Source of the DNA: an uncultured Clostridia bacterium | GTDB lineage: Bacteria; Bacillota; Clostridia; Oscillospirales; CAG-272 | Direction of reading: 5' to 3' | Assembly (NCBI GenBank): GCA_904501715.1 | Contig: CAJGCD010000049.1 | Location: 1 to 11,655 of the forward strand | DNA length: 11,655 nt | In this document: positions 1 through 6,695 of the stretch, in pieces | How the letters are laid out: every line of letters starts with the position of its first letter | Numbering within the stretch: the first letter of the stretch is position 1 | Position numbers and translations under genes: made by a program | The notes under the pieces: model-generated | Databases searched by the model: none | Told to the model about the DNA's origin: nothing | Seen by the model: only the letters and a program-made list of their open reading frames with translations

Positions 1-288
1 AGAATAGCTAAAAATGCAGTTGCAGAGGCGCGCAAAGCGGGAATTAAGGTTGGTCTTATTCGTCCTATTACGCTTTGGCCCTTCCCCACAGCGGCACTCA
101 GAGCGGCGGCAGATAAGGTTAAGTCATTTATCTGTGTAGAGCTTAGTATGGGTCAGATGATTGAGGACGTGAAGCTTGCTACCGAAAGTAAGCGACCTGT
201 TGCGCTTTGCAACCGCACGGGCGGTATGATTCCTACTCCCGATGAGGTGCTTACTGCAATACATAAGGCAGAGAAAGGAGAATTCTGA
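1..288 (+). CDS. vorB: 2-oxoacid:ferredoxin oxidoreductase, alpha subunit (VorB-like), C-terminal part
   Basis: The gene is open from base 1 to a TGA at 286-288, so only the last 95 residues are present. They carry the C-terminal core of the alpha subunit: KVGLIRPITLWPFPT, then a VELSMGQMIEDVKLA stretch, and the ending GGMIPTPDEVLTAI. This pattern is typical of VorB-type (2-oxoisovalerate) alpha subunits, which form the pyrimidine-binding half of the thiamine-diphosphate site in the cytoplasmic complex. The beta subunit starts 2 bases after the stop, so the two are clearly co-transcribed. A small ferredoxin-like delta subunit is expected just upstream, outside the window. Substrate choice (2-oxoisovalerate rather than 2-oxoglutarate) is inferred mainly from the downstream branched-chain aminotransferase; the KorA-type alternative cannot be excluded. 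Confidence 0.85.
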   Translation, partial: RIAKNAVAEARKAGIKVGLIRPITLWPFPTAALRAAADKVKSFICVELSMGQMIEDVKLATESKRPVALCNRTGGMIPTPDEVLTAIHKAEKGEF

Positions 289-290
289 TT

Positions 291-1049
291 ATGGCTATAG
301 TATTTGAAAAACCGAAAGCATTGACAGATGCGCCGTTTCATTACTGTCCCGGATGTCCTCACGGTATAATTCACCGTTTGGTAGCCGAGGCTATGGACGA
401 GCTTGACATTGAAGGCAAGGCAATAGGAGTAGCGCCTGTTGGCTGCGCGGTTATGGCATACGATTATTTCGGCTGTGATATGATAGAGGCTCCTCACGGA
501 AGAGCACCTGCTGTTGCTACGGGTATTAAGCGTTGCCGCCCTGACAATATCGTATTTACCTACCAGGGTGACGGTGACCTTGCGTCGATCGGTATGGCTG
601 AAACAGTTCATTCGGCAGCAAGAAACGAGAATATTACCGTTATTTTCGTAAATAACGCGATCTACGGTATGACAGGTGGACAGATGGCTCCTACCAGCCT
701 TCCGGGTCAGGTTACCCAGACTTCTCCCTACGGACGTGACGTAAAACATTGCGGATGGCCTATAAGGGTTAGTGAGATGCTTGCGACGCTGGAAGGACCT
801 GCATACATAACCCGTGTTGCTGTAAATAACGTTAAGAACGTAAAAAATGCCAAGAAGGCAATTAAAAAGGCGTTCCAGAATCAGATGGAGGGTAAGGGAT
901 TTTCATTCGTAGAGGTTGTATCCGCTTGTCCTACCAACTGGGGAATGACTCCCAAGCAAGCGCTTGAATGGGTAGAGAGTGATATGCTTCCTTACTATCC
1001 CATAGGAGTTTATAAGGATAGATCTGAGAAGGAGGCTGCTGCAGAATGA
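291..1049 (+). CDS. vorA: 2-oxoacid:ferredoxin oxidoreductase, beta (TPP-binding) subunit
   Basis: This 252-residue subunit binds thiamine diphosphate and one [4Fe-4S] cluster. With the alpha and gamma subunits it oxidatively decarboxylates a 2-oxoacid to an acyl-CoA while reducing ferredoxin, or runs in reverse. The sequence shows CPGCPHG (C19, C22), a third cysteine at C52 (APVGC) and a fourth at C213 (VSACPT), the expected cluster ligands. The TPP/Mg motif is GDGDLASIG from residue 93, closed by FVNNAIYGMTGGQ at 119-131. Length is normal for the short KorB/VorA beta family. The ATG at 291 follows AAAGGAG at 274-280. The stop overlaps the next start as ATGA, which indicates translational coupling to the gamma subunit. 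Assignment as Vor rather than Kor rests on context. Confidence 0.88.
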   Translation: MAIVFEKPKALTDAPFHYCPGCPHGIIHRLVAEAMDELDIEGKAIGVAPVGCAVMAYDYFGCDMIEAPHGRAPAVATGIKRCRPDNIVFTYQGDGDLASIGMAETVHSAARNENITVIFVNNAIYGMTGGQMAPTSLPGQVTQTSPYGRDVKHCGWPIRVSEMLATLEGPAYITRVAVNNVKNVKNAKKAIKKAFQNQMEGKGFSFVEVVSACPTNWGMTPKQALEWVESDMLPYYPIGVYKDRSEKEAAAE

Positions 1050-1585
1050 AAACCACGGAAATTCTTATAGCGGGATTTGGCGGTCAGGGAATTCTTTTTT
1101 CAGGAAAGTTCTTGGCTTATAAGGGACTTTTAGAGGAGCTTCAGGTTTCTTGGCTTCCTTCATACGGACCTGAGATGCGCGGAGGCACGGCAAACTGTAA
1201 CGTAATTCTTTCTGATATACCTGTTGGTTCACCTATTATCACAAGCCCCAACGTGCTTATAGCAATGAATCTTCCTTCTCTCGAAAAGTACGTAGATTCG
1301 GTAGTTGCAGGTGGACAGATATACGTTGATTCCTCTTTGATAGACGCAAGGGTAGAAAGAGATGACGTAGAGGTGTTCTATATTCCCGCAACTCAGATGG
1401 CAAAGGAAGAGGGAATTTCCAGCCTTGCTAATATGATTATAGTTGGACATCTTCTCGAAAATCACCCCGAGCTTTCCTTTGACGGAGTAGAGACGGTGGT
1501 AGAGAAGCTCGTTCCTGCCAAGAAGGCTGCTCTTAAAGAGCTTAATATGAAGGCTCTCAGCCTCGGAAAAAATTATAATAAGTAA
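1046..1585 (+). CDS. vorC: 2-oxoacid:ferredoxin oxidoreductase, gamma subunit
   Basis: This 179-residue protein belongs to the pyruvate/ketoisovalerate oxidoreductase catalytic (gamma) domain family, the CoA-binding part of the heteromeric enzyme. The N-terminus shows the diagnostic ILIAGFGGQGILFSGKFLA with the glycine-rich loop at residues 10-15, then SYGPEMRGGTANC around residues 38-50, and PNVLIAMNLPSLEKY in the middle, as in most family members. Length is typical. It overlaps the beta gene by 4 bases (ATGA) and has AAGGAGG at 1029-1035, 10 bases before its ATG. The aminotransferase begins 17 bases after its TAA, so all four genes probably share one transcript. Confidence in the family is high; the exact 2-oxoacid substrate is inferred. 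Confidence 0.88.
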   Translation: MKTTEILIAGFGGQGILFSGKFLAYKGLLEELQVSWLPSYGPEMRGGTANCNVILSDIPVGSPIITSPNVLIAMNLPSLEKYVDSVVAGGQIYVDSSLIDARVERDDVEVFYIPATQMAKEEGISSLANMIIVGHLLENHPELSFDGVETVVEKLVPAKKAALKELNMKALSLGKNYNK

Positions 1586-1602
1586 TTTTGGAGGAAAATA
1601 TT

Positions 1603-2637
1603 ATGAGTAATAAGCAGTTGGATTGGGCAAATCTTGGCTTTGGATATGTCCAGACAGATAAAAGATTCGTAGCAAACTTCAAGAACGGAGCATGGGAAGA
1701 GGGATATCTTACCGAGGATGCAAACGTTGTACTTAACGAGTGCGCAGGTGTTTTTCAGTATGCGCAGACTGTATTCGAGGGCTTGAAGGCATATCGTACC
1801 GAGGACGGACGTATCGTTACGTTCCGCCCCGACCTTAACGCAAAGCGTATGGCTGACAGCGCAAGAAGACTCGAAATGCCCGCATATCCCGAGGATAAGT
1901 TTGTTGAGGCAGTAGAGGCTGTTGTTGCGGCAAATGCTGATTTCGTTCCCCCTTATGGATCCGGCGCGACGATGTACCTTCGTCCTTTTATGTTCGGAAG
2001 CAATCAGGTTATCGGTGTAAAGCCCGCTACCGAATATCAGTTCCGTATATTTGCAACTCCCGTTGGACCTTACTTCAAGGGCGGTGTAAAGCCGCTAACT
2101 CTTCGCGTATGCGACCTTGACCGTGCGGCTCCTCGAGGAACCGGACACATAAAGGCAGGTCTTAACTATGCAATGAGCTTACACGCAATCGTTGATGCAC
2201 ACAATCAGGGCTACGACGAGAATATGTACCTTGATTCCGCAACGAGAACAAAGGTAGAGGAAACCGGTGGAGCAAACTTCATATTCGTTACTAAGGACAA
2301 CAAGCTGGTAACACCTAAATCGGATACTATTCTTCCTTCTATTACAAGACGCTCGCTTTGCTATGTTGCAAAGGAATATCTTGGAATGGAGGTTGAGGAG
2401 CGAGAGGTTCTTCTTGACGAGGTCAAGGATTTTTCTGAGTGCGGACTTTGCGGTACAGCAGCGGTTATTTCTCCTGTGGGAAAGGTCGTTGATCACGGCA
2501 CAGAGATCTGCTTCCCCAGCGGCATGACCGAAATGGGTCCTGCTCTTAAGAAGCTGTACGATACCTTGACCGGTATCCAGATGGGAAGAATAGAAGCACC
2601 CGAGGGTTGGATCCACGAGGTTAAGATAAAAGCGTAA
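1603..2637 (+). CDS. ilvE: Branched-chain amino acid aminotransferase (class IV PLP)
   Basis: The 344-residue enzyme transfers amino groups between Val, Leu or Ile and 2-oxoglutarate using pyridoxal phosphate in the cytoplasm. Seen in the sequence: YAQTVFEGLKAYR near the N-terminus, the GTGHIKAGLNYA motif whose K184 should form the PLP Schiff base, E220 in VEETGGANFIFV as the likely PLP-nitrogen partner, and CGTAAVISPVG (from about residue 283) as the phosphate-contacting loop. C280 and C283 form a CxxC just before that loop; this is not at the position of the redox CxxC of the human enzyme. The reading frame extends to a TTG at 1588, but GGAGG at 1590-1594 places the start at ATG 1603. The gene is last in the oxoacid oxidoreductase operon, so its 2-oxoacid products are likely substrates for that complex. 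Confidence 0.93.
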   Translation: MSNKQLDWANLGFGYVQTDKRFVANFKNGAWEEGYLTEDANVVLNECAGVFQYAQTVFEGLKAYRTEDGRIVTFRPDLNAKRMADSARRLEMPAYPEDKFVEAVEAVVAANADFVPPYGSGATMYLRPFMFGSNQVIGVKPATEYQFRIFATPVGPYFKGGVKPLTLRVCDLDRAAPRGTGHIKAGLNYAMSLHAIVDAHNQGYDENMYLDSATRTKVEETGGANFIFVTKDNKLVTPKSDTILPSITRRSLCYVAKEYLGMEVEEREVLLDEVKDFSECGLCGTAAVISPVGKVVDHGTEICFPSGMTEMGPALKKLYDTLTGIQMGRIEAPEGWIHEVKIKA

Positions 2638-2670
2638 ACGATAATACCTTGCTGAGAAAGGTGAAAAAGT

Positions 2671-2725
2671 AAAAAGGCGGAAGATGGTGAACCGAGAGAG
2701 GTTTACTTGACAATCCGCCTTTTTT
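2671..2725 (+). terminator. Rho-independent terminator with a nested inner hairpin, after ilvE
   Basis: An outer 11-base-pair stem pairs AAAAAGGCGGA (2671-2681) with TCCGCCTTTTT (2714-2724), followed by a T run. Inside it a second 7-base-pair stem, GTGAACC (2687-2693) with GGTTTAC (2700-2706, one G-T pair), closes a GAGAGA loop. It lies 33 bases after the ilvE stop and should end the operon. The A run on the other side means it may also work in the opposite direction. Confidence 0.85.
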
Positions 2726-2808
2726 GTATTTAATATGCAAATTACCAAAACAAATTTTATCAAAAACGGAGAATTTTTCGGGTAGTTTTTCGAGTGATTT
2801 GAAAAATC

Positions 2809-2837
2809 TTGACAAACGAAGAAAAATAGTTTAAAAT
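2809..2837 (+). promoter_or_regulatory. Sigma-A-type promoter of the surface protein gene
   Basis: A perfect -35 TTGACA (2809-2814), a 17-base spacer and a -10 TAAAAT (2832-2837) fit the housekeeping consensus closely. Transcription would start near 2844 and leave a leader of about 63 bases. The start codon is set by AAGGAG at 2894-2899, which is 7 bases before ATG 2907 and too close to serve ATG 2901. Confidence 0.8.
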
Positions 2838-3882
2838 TATTATGTAGAATTTTTTCGCGGAGGCTCATCCGTGAGCTGTGCAAAATATTTGAAAAGGAGA
2901 ATGGAAATGAAAAAGATAATTTCTGTTTTAGTAATTCTCACTATGCTTGTTTCCGCTTGTGTAATGGCGGTTCCCGCAAGTGCGGCAGGGGAGCTGACGC
3001 TGCCCGTGTCCTCTTGGGCTAAGCCATGGGAAAGTGCGCCATCCCAGTGGACGGCGATAAGCTCGTATGCTGAGCTTTAGGCAGCATTTACTCCTGAAAA
3101 GGCGACAGCACAGAAAAATCTTTATCTTACTCAGGATATTGATATTCCCGCTCAGCGTTTTAATCCCAAGAACGGGTCAGCAGATCTTCCTTGCGAAAAC
3201 TTTGTTTTTGACGGAAACGGTTATTCCTTTAAGTACACCGATAACAGTGCGGCTGTCTTCTTCCAGATGAGGAATGCCACTATCAGAAACCTCAAGCTTA
3301 CGGGCTCTATGATTGCTGACGGTTCGGACCGTTCCGGCTGTCCTGCGTTCTCACCTCTTGGTGACGGATGGCAGTATAACTATAAGGTTACTCTTGAAAA
3401 CATAGTATCCAACGTTAATATAACAGCTAAGAATCAGGACGGAGATGTAAAAAATCCATCGGGAGTTATCGCTATCGTGGGCGACGGCTCTTCCTTGACT
3501 AACGTAAAATATACGGGTACTATCGAACTTAATTATTCATCAAAAAGTGACGGTGTGACCGGAGCTGCGGGTATTGTTGGCTGGTCGAGGGGCGCTGTAA
3601 CATTTGAAAAATGCTCCACAGTCGGCGCTACTATAAACGTTCCCGCTACGTATAAGGGCTTTGGAAAACAGAATAATGATAGGCTTGACGACGCCCTTCT
3701 TGAATGCCGACGTGGGAATGATAGCTGCGCGTATTGACGGAAACGCAAGCTTTAGTAACTGCACCTCTGGAGGAACTCTCAATTTTAACGCTCCTACCTT
3801 TGTCAGAAAGAACAGTAAGGGAGCGAATGAAAACACCCCTGTTTGGATAGGCGGTATGGCTGGAAGAGTATCGGGTACATCT

Positions 3883-4080
3883 ACTTTTACAAGCTGTAAA
3901 AATACGGCTATGGTAAATACCACGAATACTACGGCTGTTGTTTATGTGGGCGGATTCCTTGGAAATGCTAACGATAGCACTACTTTTACAGGCTGTACTA
4001 ATACCGCTGTGGTAAACACTACGAACACAGCGAGTGTAGTTTCCGCAGGCGGATTTCTTGGAAACGCTAATAAGGGTATT
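3883..4080 (+). repeat. Two tandem 99-bp (33-residue) repeats in the surface protein gene
   Basis: Units at 3883-3981 and 3982-4080 each encode TFT, one residue, C, then NTA, VNTTNT and GGFLGNAN in the same register. They are clearly alike at DNA level as well, for example ACTTTTACA then GCTGTA at the start of each, and GGCGGATT followed by CTTGGAAA near the end. Further copies downstream (to about 5000) are shorter, diverged and mostly recognisable only in protein as GGFIG followed by a FxNC strand. Confidence 0.85.
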
Positions 4081-5763
4081 ACTATGACTGATTGCACCAA
4101 TAACGGAGCAATGGTGTCACAGAATTCCACAGCTTATACGGGTGGATTTATTGGACAGCTCAAGAATAACGCTACCAATACTTTTACCAATTGTACTAAT
4201 GGCGCAGGTGGAAACGTCAGTCGTTCCATGACACCGAATAATCTTGCTATAGGCGCGGCAGGATTTATCGGTATACTTCACGGAGAGAGTCAGACCAGTC
4301 TTAAGGTACAGTTTGTGAATTGTGTAAATGATGCTGACATATTGAATACCGCTCTTCCTGCGGGTGTTAGCAGTCAGGATGTAAATGAGGGCACAATGTT
4401 AGGCGGCTTCATTGGCGAGGCAAGATGTGCAACTAACGTAGAATTTAAGAATTGCATAAATAACGGCGACGTTAAGGTAAGTGATAAGGATACGGTAGGT
4501 AACTATCAGGGCTCAGGCGGATTTATCGGATGCCAGAGAATAGCAGGCTTTAGCTGGACCTCCTCTGTAAAAACGATTACCACTAAATTTATCAACTGTC
4601 TTAATACCGGTGAAATTACTTCGGTACATTCCGCAGGCGGACTCGTTGGACACAACATAGAGATGCAGAAGCCCGATGATACCTACGGAGAATACGCTAT
4701 GACCATTGAAAACTGTGTTAACACAGGAAACATAACTGCTCCTCAAGCGGGTGGTATGTACGGTGCGGCTAATGATGCCAGCGGCTACTCCTGTGTGGCA
4801 AAAGTGACCTTTAACAAGTGTCTTAACGCGGGTACTATAAGCTATGATAAGGATACTACAAAGGCTTACCTCGGCGGTATCATAGGCGATGCCAACGACG
4901 GAGTAGTTACCGTTAGCAATTCGGTAAATGCGGGTACTGTCAAGAAGGGTAACTTTGTAGCGGGAATAATCGGTAATATTACTCTTTCGGATGTGAATAT
5001 AAGCAATTCTTACAGCCTTGGCGAGATAGATACCGAGAGCACTAACAGCAATCCCATTTCTAATGGAGAAAGCGATTACAAGGGTAACCTCTTCGATGAA
5101 GAGCTGTTTGACGACTGGTTCGATGAGGCTAAGGACGTGTCCCTTGAGAAGGTTGAAGAGGCTGTCGACAAGCTCGGAATAATGGCGGGCTACGGCTTTG
5201 ACAGACTTGACGATATGATAAAAGAGATCGACAGTATCGAGTATAAGAAGGCTCAGTATGATGCAACCCTTTGGAAGGCGGTAGAGACCGCGTATGCTGA
5301 GGCGAAGCGCGTAAAGGGTCTTGATGTTTTGACTCTTAAGTCGGGAGGAAATGCAGAAATACTCGACCAGAAGGAGGTAAATAAAGCTTATTACGACCTT
5401 TACGATGCGAGATACGCTCTTGGAGATAAGGTGCTTTATACCGACCTTAAGGCAGCTATAAGTGATGCCGAGGAGCTCAAGGCAAGTGACTATACCGAGG
5501 CAAGCTGGTCTATACTTCAGATAGCGTTGAGCTCCGCAAAGAGTGCTCTTACGTATAATGACCAGGCTATGATAGACGACGCCTGCAAGACGCTCACCGA
5601 CGCAATAACGGCTCTCGTTAAAGCAGACGGTACACCTTCAACGCCTTCTACTCCCAATACTCCCGAGAATCCTGAAAACAACGAGTCTCCCGAAAATCCT
5701 GAAAATACAGAAGCCTCCACCACTACTAAGGATCCCGATGCTAACGAGCCCACCGAAGAAAAG

Positions 5764-5856
5764 GGTTGTGGTTCTGTTCTTGGCGGTGCCGCAGTAGTAC
5801 TGCTTGCTGTTATGGCTGTGGGAACAGGTATTTCCTTTAAGAAAAAAGAAGACTGA
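5764..5856 (+). other. C-terminal GCGS-transmembrane-KKKED anchor segment
   Basis: The last 30 residues of the surface gene read GCGSVLGG, a hydrophobic membrane-length segment, then KKKED at the very end. There is no LPXTG sortase motif. The layout of short Cys/Gly motif, membrane helix and basic end is that of a tripartite sorting or anchoring tail. It follows a low-complexity Pro/Glu/Asn/Thr linker that would span the cell wall. Confidence 0.7.
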
Positions 5857-5874
5857 TAAAATGGCTGTAAAGTC

Positions 5875-5915
5875 AAATAGGCATTGTGTCGATAAAGACA
5901 CAATGCCTATTTTTT
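5875..5915 (+). terminator. Strong terminator after the surface protein gene
   Basis: A perfect 16-base-pair stem pairs AAATAGGCATTGTGTC (5875-5890) with its complement at 5897-5912 around a GATAAA loop, followed by a T run. It begins 18 bases after the TGA at 5854-5856. The stem also ends in an A/T run on the other strand, so it could stop minus-strand transcription of the adjacent relic. Confidence 0.9.
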
Positions 5916-5921
5916 ATGAAA

Positions 5922-6596
5922 ACTGATTCTATGTGCCAATTCAGAGCATCCTTATTTCCAAGGTCCAGAAGACTTCCGCCCGCTCCGTTAGGCGCGTCAT
6001 CCTTGGCGGAGAGCAGTCATTCGGGATGGTTTTCTCCAAGCCACGAGTCGGGACGCACTCTTTCGGGCTCGAACCAGACCATAAGCTGAACGCCGTTCTT
6101 TTCACAAGCCTCTCTCAAGGGGGTAAGCCCGTTTGGGAAGCGTGCGGGGAGGGATACCCTCCTGCGCCTACCCACCAAATATCGGGCTTCACATCTCGTC
6201 GAATGTATTCGTTAAGAGCATATCTCTGATTTTGCTTGGTAGTGCCCGTAAATTCGGGTTTACCGTCAGCTTCAAAGCTGTGCAGACAGAGCTTTTGGGG
6301 ATAGGCTGACCGTTGTCACTGGGAGATATTTCGGCTATCCAACGGGTGGGTCAGCAGATAGCCGCTCGTATCTCTTGGTCAGCGCCGTGGAAGGTCATAT
6401 AGGAAAAAGCGCTTGACAGGAGATTCCGCTCGTGGGGGGAGAATTATCATCTTATCTTTAAATAAACGGTATCTTTCTGGTTTGAGCGTGTCGCCGTTGC
6501 CATACTCAAGAATAGGCTCGGAGCAGATTATTTCTCCTTCGAGCCGTACGTCGGAAATAATAGGCGTATACAAGCTTTTGTGTTGGTGATATATGC
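5922..6596 (-). pseudogene. Decayed GH36-type alpha-galactosidase
   Basis: No intact reading frame exists here, but minus-strand fragments line up in family order. They are: YITNT (about 6594-6579); TPIISDVR and ILEYGNGDT (6573-6424); AFSYMTFHGADQEIRAAI then RWIAEISPSDNG in a second frame (about 6431-6293); HSFEADGKPEFTGTTKQNQ, YIRRDVKPDIWW and AGGYP (6291-6142); and FPNGLTPLREACEKNGVQL, MVWFEPERVRPDSWLGENHP, then LLDLGN (6142 to about 5922). WFEPER is a hallmark of GH36 melibiases. Frame changes occur at every joint. TGA codons at 6351-6353 and 6017-6019 sit where the family has Trp. The 5' part, a stretch after AGWYP and everything after LDLGN, including the catalytic Asp region, are missing. 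The intact enzyme would have removed alpha-galactosyl residues from oligosaccharides. It cannot be functional. Confidence 0.87.
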
Positions 6597-6614
6597 TCCG
6601 TTAAGCTTTTTTGT

Positions 6615-6643
6615 GTTTTATCACACAGCGAGGAATAAGTCAA
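6615..6643 (-). promoter_or_regulatory. Relic promoter of the GH36 pseudogene
   Basis: On the minus strand TTGACT (6643-6638) is followed after 17 bases by TAAAAC (6620-6615), preceded by TG two bases further up. It points into the alpha-galactosidase remnant and sits just past the fucO terminator, as expected for an independent gene's promoter. Transcription would start near 6608, almost at the first recognisable coding remnant, so the original leader and N-terminal codons appear to be deleted. Confidence 0.5.
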
Positions 6644-6655
6644 TAAAAACAAAAA

Positions 6656-6677
6656 AGATTCTGCCGAAGCAGAACCT
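6656..6677 (-). terminator. Terminator of fucO
   Basis: On the minus strand AGGTTCTGC, loop TTCG, GCAGAATCT form a 9-base-pair stem (one G-T pair) followed by a T run (A run at 6651-6655 on the plus strand). It lies 18 bases past the fucO stop. The UUCG tetraloop is a stable terminator loop. A T run on the plus-strand side (6678-6682) suggests it is bidirectional. Confidence 0.88.
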
Positions 6678-6695
6678 TTTTTATTGTTTGACCGA

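Larger units (their letters stand above)
2907..5856 (+). pseudogene. Secreted repeat-rich surface protein with C-terminal membrane anchor, broken by amber codon and frameshift
   Basis: The parts read as one gene of about 983 codons. ATG 2907 starts a signal peptide (MKK, hydrophobic core, ASA-A cut near residue 27; VSAC at residues 15-18 also resembles a lipobox). Codon 58 is TAG (3078-3080), after which the same frame runs to a TGA at 3735-3737. The frame open from 3637 to 5856 then carries the rest, so one extra base or two missing bases lies within 3637-3737. The body is made of short beta-type repeats (GGFLGNAN, TFTxCxNT) resembling the GLUG motif. Next come helical segments like FIVAR repeats (about 5239-5625), a Pro/Thr/Glu/Asn-rich linker (5630-5760), and GCGS with a membrane segment and KKKED tail. 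I infer a cell-surface role, perhaps binding; no enzyme motif is visible. The lesions could instead be sequencing errors or readthrough. The part downstream has no signal peptide or clear start of its own. Confidence 0.75.

Noticed and set aside
2949..2962. Lipobox VSAC in the surface protein signal peptide, suggesting a lipoprotein
   Set aside because: The hydrophobic core continues past the cysteine to a good ASA-A signal peptidase I site, and the protein already has a C-terminal membrane anchor, so lipoprotein processing is less likely though not excluded.
3637..3737. Programmed +1 frameshift in the surface gene
   Set aside because: No slippery site with an in-frame stop, no internal ribosome-site stimulator and no clear downstream structure were seen; together with the upstream TAG, a mutation is simpler.
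3661..5856. The long downstream frame as an independent 731-residue gene starting at TTG 3661
   Set aside because: There is no ribosome site before the TTG, no signal peptide, and the frame begins inside a repeat domain whose first part lies in the preceding frame; it is better read as the rest of a broken gene.
5886..6229. Two overlapping plus-strand open frames of 67 and 98 codons after the surface gene
   Set aside because: They lack a ribosome site, begin at or just past the terminator hairpin, and run opposite to recognisable GH36 fragments, which explain the bases better.
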